DNA of 8,410 nt from Acidimicrobiia bacterium (GTDB lineage: Bacteria > Actinomycetota > Acidimicrobiia > Spongiisociales > UBA5794), in assembly GCA_030599515.1 (NCBI GenBank), contig JAUVNV010000106.1, positions 1-8,410 of the forward strand. Direction: 5' to 3'. Below are positions 1-7,445 of the stretch, one piece after another. The translations under genes and the position numbers were made by a program. A model generated the notes under the pieces. It saw only the letters and a program-made list of their open reading frames with translations. It was not told the origin of the DNA and made no database searches. Within the stretch, counting starts at the first letter, position 1. The number at the start of each line of letters is the position of its first letter.

Positions 1-1500
1 CTCCAGGCCGATCTCGATGATGCGCTCGGGGCAGCGGGACTCACCGGCGCATCTGTGCTCAGTCCGGCACAGCGCAGGGAGCGGGGCCTGATTCGCCGCA
101 AGCCGGGCCGCATTCGCAGAGCCATGGTCTGGATGGTCGCCGCGGCGGCAGTGATCGTGCTCGGAATCGCGGGCGGAGCATTGGCTCTCACGCTCTTCCA
201 ACCGGACCCCGTGCCCACGGTCGCGGCCGGTCCCACCGCAACGACCGCTCCGACGACCACCGTTCCACCGATCGAGGTCACGAAGATCGAACCATCGCAA
301 GACTTCGCCGGATTCACCGGTGAATGGCTCACACTCGGCGCCAACACGTGTCGAGTGGGAGCCTCTGATGCGACCGGTGTGATCGAACCGACCGGGTTCT
401 ACTGGAGGAACGACGACGCCGGAGGCGAGTACAGCTCGTCACCGATCGTGCTCCGGCAGAAGGTGATCATCGGTCAAGGGCGGAACGTCTACTTCATCGA
501 CAGGCGCACCGGCAAAGCGGCAGCATCGAGCCCCACATCCGCCGAGATCCTCGCGACGGTCGAGGGCACCAAGCTCGGAGAGGAGGGTGGCGTGAACCTC
601 TTCACATACGTCGCCACCGACGGATCCGATCTCTATGCATTTGAAGCCGATACTGGACGCAAGCGATGGCAGTATCCGATCAATCCGAGCGGGACACCGG
701 CCGTCGGTGCCGATGAGCTGTACGTGGGTTCGAAGGACGGCTACGTCGCCGCGTTGAACCTCTTCCTGAACGATCCTGATGACGGGCCTATCTGGCGGTG
801 GCCCGCACCCGAGGCAGAGCCGATCGGTCCCATCACGACGGACATGACGCTCAGCGGCAACGATCTGTACTTCGCTTCGGGGAGCGATCTCTACATCGTC
901 GATATCGATTCCCATGAAGGGACGCGATGTGACGTAGTCACCGGGGGTGATTTCCTCACGCCGGTCGTCGCGGGTGATCGCATCTACGCCGCGAACACCG
1001 ACGGGAACATTCACGTGCTTGAAGCGGGGACCTGTGAGTGGGAGGCCCCGATTCTCATCGGTGGAGAACTCAAGACCAGGCCGGTCGTAGCGGATGGCTT
1101 CGTCATCCAGGTAATCGGCACCGGCTTCGTCACGCGCGAGGTCGGCACGTGGGCTGATGGCAGCGCGTGGCCGGCCCCGGGTTCCGAGGAGTTCGCGAGC
1201 GCGACGTTCAACACCACACCCGCAGTTGCCGGCGGGGTCGTTTACATCGGTGGCAGCAACGGATCGGTGTATGCGATCGATCTGGCCGAGGGTGAGAAGA
1301 TCTGGGAGTGGGATGAGGGCGGTGCGGCGATCACATCGACGCCGACCGTCACCGACGGAGTCGTGTACGTTGCCACAAGAGACGGCGAGGTCGTGGCCAT
1401 CGGCGGAGACCCAGGCGTGTCGAATCCAACACCGTCCTGTCTCCGACCGCATGGAGACGTGGAGGGAACCTCGAAATCCGGAGGAGACCGCTTGGAGTGA
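1..1500 (+). CDS. Membrane-anchored PQQ-like beta-propeller repeat protein (5' end outside window)
   Basis: The frame is open from the first base to the TGA at 1498-1500. A GTG at 55 and an ATG at 124 are possible starts, but neither has a Shine-Dalgarno sequence and the 18 codons before the GTG look coding, so the gene most likely begins upstream. Counting from the GTG, residues 1-23 are basic and cytoplasmic, 24-48 form one transmembrane helix, and 50-75 are a Thr/Pro/Ala-rich linker. From about 115 to 450 the protein shows repeated beta-propeller blades of the PQQ-like type, clearest at 187-208 (LYAFEADTGRKRWQY), 222-236, 395-418 (VYAIDLAEGEKIWEW) and 434-450. The propeller should lie outside the membrane. 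The family includes PQQ dehydrogenases and BamB-like scaffolds, but nothing here shows a PQQ-binding or enzymatic site, so a ligand-sensing or scaffold role is only inferred. The missing N-terminus could carry a cytoplasmic signalling domain. Cysteines at 99, 292, 327 and 462 could form disulfides. Confidence 0.85.
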   Translation, partial: LQADLDDALGAAGLTGASVLSPAQRRERGLIRRKPGRIRRAMVWMVAAAAVIVLGIAGGALALTLFQPDPVPTVAAGPTATTAPTTTVPPIEVTKIEPSQDFAGFTGEWLTLGANTCRVGASDATGVIEPTGFYWRNDDAGGEYSSSPIVLRQKVIIGQGRNVYFIDRRTGKAAASSPTSAEILATVEGTKLGEEGGVNLFTYVATDGSDLYAFEADTGRKRWQYPINPSGTPAVGADELYVGSKDGYVAALNLFLNDPDDGPIWRWPAPEAEPIGPITTDMTLSGNDLYFASGSDLYIVDIDSHEGTRCDVVTGGDFLTPVVAGDRIYAANTDGNIHVLEAGTCEWEAPILIGGELKTRPVVADGFVIQVIGTGFVTREVGTWADGSAWPAPGSEEFASATFNTTPAVAGGVVYIGGSNGSVYAIDLAEGEKIWEWDEGGAAITSTPTVTDGVVYVATRDGEVVAIGGDPGVSNPTPSCLRPHGDVEGTSKSGGDRLE

Positions 1501-1549
1501 TGCCGGAGGCCCACGCCGGTTCGTCGGCTCCACCCAAGGGCCGCTCCAC

Positions 1550-2746
1550 CTATCCGGCGCAGGATCGATCACGAACGGGCGACGCCAGGAGCCAATCCAT
1601 CACACGGCTGATCACGGCCGGGGCGTGAAGCAATCCAAAGTGGTTCTTGCCACCGATGACAACGGTGTTTCTCGGCCCATGATGCTGGTCTCCTGTGCCG
1701 CTTCCGGGCCGCACCACCAGATCGCCCACAGTGTTGCCCACCGGGTGGGTCGGGTCCGAAGTGACAACGCCCGTCACGAAATGATGGTCGATGCCGGGCG
1801 GCAGGGGGCGGCTACGGACCGTATTGCGCAGCAACGCGTCCGGGTCGACGCCTCGCCAATCGTCCTCGCCGATGGCGCCGAATCGGAGGTCCTTGATCCC
1901 GACGCTGCGTTCGTTCACGAATTCGGCGAGAGGTTTGGTCTCCGACGCGACTCCGAGACCCCATGCAGCCACGTTGGCGACCTTCTCGAGCGGCGAACCG
2001 TGATGCGGTGCCCCCACCGTTACCACATCACCCACGTCCTCAATCCATCGGTGGCCACTGGTGCGGGCAATCTCACAGGCGCTGCGGACAACGAGGCCAC
2101 CCATCGAGTGGCCGATGAGAGCGATCGACTGCACCGGAACCGACCACTCGGAATGGACCTCCTCGAGCAGCATCGCAAGTCGCATCCCGTTCTCCGAGAC
2201 CCGTAGCCCCGAGTTGTATCGGATGGAGACCGCCGTCAGGTCGGCATGGTCCTCGAGCGCTTCTGCCAGGCCGGGTTCGGTCTCGGTGCCGTGCCAGCAC
2301 CGTTCCGTCTCGACCAGTCCGTGCACGAGCACGACCAGTCGATCGGTGGCAGCCGGGAAGACCCTCGCGAGGTCGGGACCAATCGTCACCGGCGCTCCCC
2401 CGCGGTCGCGGATGGACAGTGTGATCTCCAGTCGGTCCTCGTGTCGGCCGAGATCGTCACCCCACATGCCGTTCACGAACGCCTGGACCGAGTCCACTGT
2501 GCCCGACTCGAACGTGATCAACTCGTCGAGACCGATTCCCACGGCGGCGACACCGAGTCGCACGGATTCGTAGGTCGCGGTCGTCAACGCGTCGTGCGCC
2601 TTCCGAACCGGCGCACCGATAGCTCCGAACGGGCCGAACCAGCGTCCCGCGATGACTCGATGCATCGCCTCGACCGGCGCCGCGACTCGCTCCGTCACAA
2701 ACGTGAGAGCGCTGCCGACGTTCTGGGCTGGCCTGACCTCGATCAT
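1550..2746 (-). CDS. Alpha/beta hydrolase, lipase/PGAP1-like esterase
   Basis: This is a serine hydrolase of 398 residues. Residues 136-143 (RLVVLVHG) give the strand and HG oxyanion motif that open the alpha/beta-hydrolase fold. G212-H213-S214-M215-G216 is the nucleophile elbow, with Ser214 as nucleophile. AP-H-H-G-S-P at 246-252 is typical of triacylglycerol-lipase and PGAP1-like/DUF676 hydrolases. Asp342 (VGDLVV) and His369 (KNHFGLL) are the likely remaining triad members. Residues 1-120 precede the fold and match nothing I recognise. There is no signal peptide, so it is probably cytoplasmic. The substrate is unknown; a lipid or acyl ester is plausible. The ATG at 2746 lacks a good Shine-Dalgarno sequence and directly follows a three-codon ATG-GTC-GAC-TGA reading, so translation may depend on the lipoprotein gene that ends 29 bases upstream. 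It is convergent with the propeller gene, and I see no convincing terminator in the 49-base gap. Confidence 0.88.
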   Translation of the reverse strand: MIEVRPAQNVGSALTFVTERVAAPVEAMHRVIAGRWFGPFGAIGAPVRKAHDALTTATYESVRLGVAAVGIGLDELITFESGTVDSVQAFVNGMWGDDLGRHEDRLEITLSIRDRGGAPVTIGPDLARVFPAATDRLVVLVHGLVETERCWHGTETEPGLAEALEDHADLTAVSIRYNSGLRVSENGMRLAMLLEEVHSEWSVPVQSIALIGHSMGGLVVRSACEIARTSGHRWIEDVGDVVTVGAPHHGSPLEKVANVAAWGLGVASETKPLAEFVNERSVGIKDLRFGAIGEDDWRGVDPDALLRNTVRSRPLPPGIDHHFVTGVVTSDPTHPVGNTVGDLVVRPGSGTGDQHHGPRNTVVIGGKNHFGLLHAPAVISRVMDWLLASPVRDRSCAG

Positions 2747-2775
2747 TCAGTCGACCATAGCCCGAAGTGCCCGGT

Positions 2776-3618
2776 TCACCCCCCGGACATGGCGACCGGG
2801 GCGAACGCGCGAATCTCGATGGCTCCGGTATTGCCACCCGTGGTGTCCTGAACCTCGAATCGAAGGATCTGTCCTGTGAGCGAGACCTCGTTGAGCACGG
2901 GGTTGGCGGGATTCCCTGCAACGAACGGTCCAAAGCGGTCTCCGTCATTCACCACGACGAAGAACGTCTCAGTGGTGGCCGAGCCATCTGCCATCGTCCT
3001 GGTGAGGAACTCCACCCCGGCGATCTCCTGTGCAGAGCCCAGGTCGATGGTGATGAACGCTTCGTCGGCGTCGCCGGCGCTGGACCACTCGGTGTTGAGG
3101 TCACCGTCGAATGCATTCGCCCCCGCCCACGATGCGCTGAACTCGCTGCTGACCTCGATGACGGTCGCTCCTTCGGCAAGGTTCACGCCGTGCTCGGCAG
3201 CCGCGTCATCCGAAGCCGTGTCATCACTTGGCGGCAGTGTGAACGTCATCAACTCGCTCTGGTACAGGGTTCCATCGGCCGTGGACCCCTGCAGTCGGTA
3301 GAAGTAGGTCTGTCCGGCCCCGGCCCCCGGCAGCAAGACGTTGTGTTCGACGATGCCCGTGCCGTTCATGTCCAGTGAGTTGTTGAAGTTGCCGAGATCT
3401 TCGGTCTCACCCCAGACGATGGCGCAGATCATGGGCTCGGTCGTGTCGACCCGCAGGATCCCCCGACCCGGGAAGGTCGGATCGTTCTCGAATGCGGCCT
3501 CCGTGGCCTGGACTTCGGAGAACGGTCGCACCTCGGTGCTCTCGTCGGCTCCGCTCGAGCATGCCGCAATGAGAAGAGCGAAAGCCCCCACCGCAACAAC
3601 CAGATTCCGCTTCCTCAT
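2776..3618 (-). CDS. Discoidin (F5/8 type C) domain lipoprotein with FN3-like domain
   Basis: This is a secreted lipoprotein of 280 residues. Residues 1-20 form a lipoprotein signal peptide: basic MRKR, a hydrophobic core, and lipobox I17-A18-A19-C20, with Cys20 as the lipidation site followed by SSG. Residues 50-128 resemble the FN3-like domain found at the N-terminus of purple acid phosphatases (A-I-V-W at 66-69, then H-N-V-L-L and Q-T-Y-F-Y-R-L). An acidic Ser/Asp/Ala linker spans 130-143. Residues 144-273 look like a discoidin or F5/8 type C domain, with A-F-D-G-D-L-N-T-E-W at 169-178, I-T-I-D-L-G at 189-194, and a final strand near 265-272. Such domains bind sugars or surfaces; no catalytic domain is present, so this is probably a binding or adhesion module. 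An in-frame ATG at 3675 would put 19 polar residues before the signal, so the ATG at 3618, which has a good ribosome-binding site, is preferred. The hydrolase gene follows after 29 bases. Confidence 0.85.
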   Translation of the reverse strand: MRKRNLVVAVGAFALLIAACSSGADESTEVRPFSEVQATEAAFENDPTFPGRGILRVDTTEPMICAIVWGETEDLGNFNNSLDMNGTGIVEHNVLLPGAGAGQTYFYRLQGSTADGTLYQSELMTFTLPPSDDTASDDAAAEHGVNLAEGATVIEVSSEFSASWAGANAFDGDLNTEWSSAGDADEAFITIDLGSAQEIAGVEFLTRTMADGSATTETFFVVVNDGDRFGPFVAGNPANPVLNEVSLTGQILRFEVQDTTGGNTGAIEIRAFAPVAMSGG

Positions 3619-3626
3619 GATGATGT

Positions 3627-3632
3627 CCCTCT
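3627..3632 (-). promoter_or_regulatory. Ribosome-binding site deciding the lipoprotein start
   Basis: On the minus strand AGAGGG lies eight bases before the ATG at 3618. It supports this start over the ATG at 3675, and the choice agrees with the lipoprotein signal peptide starting at exactly this residue. Confidence 0.7.
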
Positions 3633-3654
3633 TGGTTCGTTGACGCCTGCCATC

Positions 3655-3671
3655 CGGGTGTTGATCACCCG
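3655..3671. repeat. Small inverted repeat in the Pat-lipoprotein gap
   Basis: CGGGTG and CACCCG form a six-base-pair stem around a five-base loop, 36 bases upstream of the lipoprotein ATG and about 120 bases past the stop codon of the Pat-like gene. There is no T-run on either side, so it is a weak terminator candidate; an operator for the lipoprotein-hydrolase unit is equally possible. It may also be chance. No clear -35/-10 pair is visible in the 173-base gap. Confidence 0.25.
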
Positions 3672-3791
3672 TCATTGGGGGTTGACGCGTCTGAACACGC
3701 AGCGGTCACATCAGATTCCCGGGGCGATCCTCAGCGAGCGTTCCGGGCACTCCTCTCGCACGGCGTCCGACGGATCGGTCGCAACTGTTGA

Positions 3792-6473
3792 TCAGAGCTC
3801 TTTCCAAACGAACTTGACACCGGGATCATCCGGGCTGCTCTGGATCTGGAATCCCATCGACTTGACCATATCGAGCATCCGGTGGTTCTCGGCAAGGACC
3901 TCACCTTCCATCCGATCCAGTCCGCGGGAGAGCGCGATCTCCATGAGTCGCCTGAGCATCCGCTGCCCGATCCCGTGGCCGCGCATCGCTTCCGAGATGA
4001 CCAGAGCAAACTCGCAACTGGTCCGGTCGGGGTTGGTGACGTACCGGACCACACCGTGCTCGACCTCGCGCCCGCCTTCGGTCGTCGTGGCGATCAGCGC
4101 CATCTCCCGGTCGTAGTCGATCTGGGTGAATCTCACCAGCATCTCGGGCGTCAGTTCGTCAAGCGCGTGCATGAACCGGAAGTACTTCGCCTCGTCGGAG
4201 AGGTCCCGCACGAAGTCGGCCTCGATCTCGGCATCCTCGGGCCGGATCGGTCGGATGGTCACGTCGGTGCCGTCGGGGAGTTGGAAATGCGTCTCCAGAT
4301 CAGACGGATACGGGTGAATCGCCATGTGGTGGTACGGGTCGGTCGAGGGACGTGGAACACCGACGACGATCCGCGCATCGACGGCGATGACACCCTGTTC
4401 ATCAACGAACAAGGGGTTGATGTCCATCTCCTGGAGCCAGGGAAGCTCACAGGTCATGTTGGACACCCGCAGCAAGACGTCCACCAAAGCATCGATGTCG
4501 GCCGCCGGCAGGTTCCGGAACTCTCCGAGCAGTTTCGCGGTCTTGGTTCGCGAGATGAGGTTCTTGGAGAGACGCTCGTTGAGCGGCGGGAGGGCCACAG
4601 CGACGTCTTCCATCACCTCCACCCAGGTCCCCCCGAGCCCGAAGCTGATCACGGGTCCGAATACCGGATCGTTGATCACACCGATCATGACCTCTCGAGC
4701 ACCCGGCGTTCGGCGCATCTGTTCGACCGTGACTCCCTGGAGAACGGCCTCCGGACGGGCCCTGTGGACCCTCTCCATGAGATCGACGTAGGCGCCGCGT
4801 ACGTCCGTCGCACTCTGGATGCTGAGCTCAACGCCGCCGACATCGGACTTGTGGGAGATGTCCTCCGAGTAGATCTTCATCGCGACCGGGAACCCCATCG
4901 ACACGGCGAGGATCAGAGCCTCTTCGGCAGACCGGGCGATGCCGTTGCGAACGGTCGGGATGTGGAACGCATCGAGGAGCGCCATCGATTCTGGCTCGGT
5001 CAGCACGGACCTCTTCTCAACAAGGGCGCTCTCGATGATGAGGCGAGCGGCCTCGGTGTTGGGCTCCTCGTGGTGGAGAGACAGGCGCTCCGGTGTCTGC
5101 AGCAGCAGCTTCTGGTTGGACCGGTAGGAGGCGAGGTAGTGGAACGCATCGACCGCCGCCTCCGGCGTGTTGAAGGTCGGTATCTTCGCTCGACGGAACG
5201 CCTGGCGTGCGCTATTGACCTGGGGGCCTCCCATCCACGACGCAACGATCGGTTTCTCGTTGTGATCTGCTGCGGCAACCACCGCCTCCGCCACCTCGAG
5301 AGGGCGGGTCATTGCCTGTGGCGTGAGGATGACGAGCACGCCGTCGACATCGGGATCCTGGAGACAGATGTCGATGGCCTCCTCGTAGCGCTCAGGTGGG
5401 GCATCCCCGATGATGTCCACGGGATTTCGATGCGACCATGTCGGTGGCAGGGCCGCGTTGAGACGTTCGATGGTCTCTTCACCCAATTCGGCCAGATCGA
5501 GGCGGACATCTGCGAAATGGTCGGCGGCGAGGACCGCCGGCCCACCGGCGTTGGTGACGATCACGATGCGATGGCCGCTGCTCCGATATCGCGACGAGAG
5601 CGTGCCTCCGGCCGCGAACACCTGACTGATGGTGTCTACCCGCACAACACCCGATCGGTTGACCGCCGCGCTGAAAGCTTCATCTCCGCCGACGAGGGCG
5701 CCGGTGTGCGACATCGAGGCGGCGGCCCCATCCGCATGGCGACCGGCCTTGATGACGATCACGGGCTTGGCACGGGCGGCGGCACGCATCCCGCTCATGA
5801 ATCGGCGCGCGTCGCTCACACCCTCGATGTACAGGATGATGCTCTGCGTCTTCGGATCCGATGCGAGGTAGTCGAGGATGTCTCCGAAGCTGAGATCGGC
5901 TCCGATGCCGGTCGAGACGACGGCGGAGAAGGCGACGTCACGGTTCTCAGCCCAGTCGAGGATCGCCGTGCACAGCGCTCCGGACTGAGACACCAGAGCG
6001 ATGCCGCCCTCGGCTGCGTTGTTGTTGCCGAAGGTGGCGTTCAGGCCGATGCTTGGACGCATGAGGCCCAGGCAGTTCGGACCGAGGAACCGGATCCCGT
6101 ACGAGCGAGCGAGGTCCACAACTTTGCGTTCGAGCGCTCGGCCGGGTCCGCCGATCTCACGGAAGCCTGCCGACAGGATGATCATCGCCTTGATGCCGTG
6201 CTTGCCGCAGTCTTCGACGATGGCCGGAACCGTTGCCGCTGGAGTTGCCACCACGGCAAGGTCGATGGGCCGATCGATCGACTCGAGATCGGAGTACGCC
6301 TGGTGACCCTGGATCTCATCACGGGCCGGGTTGATCGCGTAGATCTCACCCTCGAATCCTCCCTCGAGGAGATTCCTGAAGACGATCTCTCCAACGGAGT
6401 CGGCGCGGTCGCTGGCACCGAACATGACGACCGATTTCGGGGAGAAGAGGGCTTTCAGATAGTGCGGACGCAT
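3792..6473 (-). CDS. Pat-type NDP-forming acyl-CoA synthetase fused to GNAT N-acetyltransferase
   Basis: This 893-residue protein has the domain order of Salmonella/E. coli Pat (PatZ), which acetylates lysines of targets such as acetyl-CoA synthetase. Residues 1-135 are the CoA-binding Rossmann domain (V-M-F-G-A-S at 16-21, G-P-N-C-L-G at 131-136). Residues 155-460 are the succinyl-CoA-synthetase-like domains, with S-Q-S-G-A at 162-166 and S-H-T-G-A-L at 255-260, where His256 aligns with the phosphorylated histidine of ADP-forming acetyl-CoA synthetases. Residues 475-708 are an ATP-grasp domain (M-K-I at 532-534, H-K-S-D-V-G-G-V at 541-548, D-I-N-P-L at 684-688). Residues 735-893 are the GNAT domain, whose acetyl-CoA pyrophosphate loop is R831-G-H-G-I-G836. 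The length is normal for the family. The ATG at 6473 has AGGAGAGAGG just upstream on its strand (GAGAGG five bases before it). No cyclic-nucleotide or amino-acid sensor domain is fused, unlike some actinobacterial acetyltransferases. It stands alone, 173 bases from the next gene. Confidence 0.93.
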   Translation of the reverse strand: MRPHYLKALFSPKSVVMFGASDRADSVGEIVFRNLLEGGFEGEIYAINPARDEIQGHQAYSDLESIDRPIDLAVVATPAATVPAIVEDCGKHGIKAMIILSAGFREIGGPGRALERKVVDLARSYGIRFLGPNCLGLMRPSIGLNATFGNNNAAEGGIALVSQSGALCTAILDWAENRDVAFSAVVSTGIGADLSFGDILDYLASDPKTQSIILYIEGVSDARRFMSGMRAAARAKPVIVIKAGRHADGAAASMSHTGALVGGDEAFSAAVNRSGVVRVDTISQVFAAGGTLSSRYRSSGHRIVIVTNAGGPAVLAADHFADVRLDLAELGEETIERLNAALPPTWSHRNPVDIIGDAPPERYEEAIDICLQDPDVDGVLVILTPQAMTRPLEVAEAVVAAADHNEKPIVASWMGGPQVNSARQAFRRAKIPTFNTPEAAVDAFHYLASYRSNQKLLLQTPERLSLHHEEPNTEAARLIIESALVEKRSVLTEPESMALLDAFHIPTVRNGIARSAEEALILAVSMGFPVAMKIYSEDISHKSDVGGVELSIQSATDVRGAYVDLMERVHRARPEAVLQGVTVEQMRRTPGAREVMIGVINDPVFGPVISFGLGGTWVEVMEDVAVALPPLNERLSKNLISRTKTAKLLGEFRNLPAADIDALVDVLLRVSNMTCELPWLQEMDINPLFVDEQGVIAVDARIVVGVPRPSTDPYHHMAIHPYPSDLETHFQLPDGTDVTIRPIRPEDAEIEADFVRDLSDEAKYFRFMHALDELTPEMLVRFTQIDYDREMALIATTTEGGREVEHGVVRYVTNPDRTSCEFALVISEAMRGHGIGQRMLRRLMEIALSRGLDRMEGEVLAENHRMLDMVKSMGFQIQSSPDDPGVKFVWKEL

Positions 6474-6576
6474 GGGTGCCTCTCTCCTGTTGTGATCGAG
6501 TTGGTGCGGTCAGGGTGACAGCATCGCTCGCCGCCGGCACCCACGGTAGAGGCACACGGCACCCTCCCCCTCCTCT

Positions 6577-6630
6577 GGAGTCTTGCGTAGGAAATGGCAC
6601 GATATCGTGCCGATATCTACGCCAGACTCC
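6577..6630. repeat. 54-base nested palindrome upstream of the Pat-like gene
   Basis: The whole segment is symmetric about the point between 6603 and 6604. The outer arms are GGAGTCTTGCGTAG (6577-6590) and CTACGCCAGACTCC (6617-6630), complementary at 13 of 14 positions. The core, GGCACGATATCGTGCC (6596-6611), is a perfect 16-base palindrome. The two five-base spacers (6591-6595 and 6612-6616) are equal in length but poorly paired. It lies 103 bases before the ATG of the Pat-like gene, in the gap between that gene and the deacetylase remnant, where nothing else is coding. A two-part operator for a dimeric regulator, a folded RNA or terminator, or the remains of an insertion element are all possible. 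There is no flanking T-run. The symmetry is seen directly; the role is not known. Confidence 0.8.
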
Positions 6631-7238
6631 TGGTACCCGGCGGGAGCGGCGGTGCTGACGTGTGACGTCGGACCGATTCCGGGTCGCACCGACGCGGTGT
6701 TGTCCGCTTTGGATCGTGCCGGGTCCAGGCGACGTTCTTCACGGTTGGACACCTGGTCCCGTTATACCCGGATATCGTCCGCAGGACTGCCGATCGCGGC
6801 CACGTCGTTGCCAATCACACTTACAGGTACGAGATGCCGATCTACTTGTCCGACTCCGGCAGCGTGAACACGATCGATCGGGCAGATGCCGCGATCCGTG
6901 CCACCGGAGTCAACGCGGCACGACTGGTGATGTGGACCTGGGGTTCGCTCGACGGAAACCCCTGCAGCGCGTCGACCATCACCAACAGCGGCATCCATCA
7001 CGCCAAGGACGGGGCCGTGTTCGTGCTGCATGATGGTTCGGCGAACTATCGCAATCTGGCTGTGGCGACGGACAGGATCGTGTCGACGCTGCATTCGCGG
7101 GGATACTGCTTCGGCGTCTTGAACCAGGACGGCGACATCGTCCCACTGGCAGCCGGGGACGCGGCGTACACCGTCCCCGAAAGAGTCGTGGTCGATGAGA
7201 ACGTGTGGATCAACTACCTACTCAGACGAACCCGTTGA
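6631..7238 (+). pseudogene. Decayed polysaccharide deacetylase (NodB-type) with a frameshift
   Basis: Two frames together read as one NodB-type carbohydrate esterase. The first (about 6640-6722) gives VLTCDVGP then RTDAVLSALDRAG. The second (from 6723 to the TGA at 7236-7238) continues with QATFFTVGHLVPLYPDIV, ANHTYRYEM, VMWTW, FVLHDG and RGYCFGVL. The join near 6718-6725 fits loss of one base. The usual T-F-D-D-G-P reads T-C-D-V-G-P, with Val at 6667-6669 replacing a metal-ligand Asp. The H-T-x-x-H motif reads H-T-Y-R-Y, with Tyr at 6828-6830 replacing the second ligand His (CAC to TAC is one change). The R-P-P-Y-G segment expected between the HTxxH motif and the WTW strand is absent, as if 25-30 codons near 6905-6930 were deleted in frame. 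Intact relatives remove acetyl groups from surface polysaccharide. The 5' boundary is uncertain: the first frame is open back to about 6550, through the palindrome. An ATG at 6834 could express the C-terminal 134 residues, but these could not form the active site. Confidence 0.8.
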
Positions 7239-7387
7239 ACTAGATCTCCGCTCTCCTGCCGGGAGCATTGCCTGTCCTCGCCGGGAGAACCAACGTGCAC
7301 CACGTCGTTCCAAGATCTCTGGGCACACATGCGCACCCTGCGACTCGCCCGTATCCCATGCCAGGAACCCGGGAACAGATCGAAGCA

Positions 7388-7410
7388 GAGTCTCGATCTC
7401 AACGAGACTC
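7388..7410. repeat. Perfect hairpin, possible terminator
   Basis: GAGTCTCG and CGAGACTC form a perfect eight-base-pair stem with a seven-base loop. It lies 150 bases after the stop of the deacetylase remnant on the plus strand and 36 bases past the end of the small minus-strand frame at 7446. No T-run follows on either strand. GC-rich actinobacteria often lack such runs, so a terminator is possible but unproven. Confidence 0.35.
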
Positions 7411-7445
7411 CGCCAAGACCCTTCAACCAATACCGGCCCACACTC

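Noticed and set aside
439..1572. A 377-codon minus-strand frame opposite the propeller gene
   Set aside because: The product is Arg/Asp-rich and motif-free; the plus strand has clear propeller blades and a transmembrane helix.
1157..2206. A 349-codon plus-strand frame spanning the end of the propeller gene and much of the hydrolase gene
   Set aside because: It runs through two well-supported genes in other frames and has low-complexity Arg/His composition.
3882..6518. An 878-codon open frame on the plus strand, antisense to nearly all of the Pat-like gene
   Set aside because: Its translation is His/Asp/Arg-rich with no domain pattern, and the minus strand carries a complete, motif-rich family protein. 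Long antisense frames are expected opposite strongly G/C-biased codons.
6653..7238. Programmed frameshifting as an explanation for the split deacetylase
   Set aside because: No slippery heptamer is seen at the junction, and the loss of metal ligands and of the R-P-P-Y-G segment points to inactivation.
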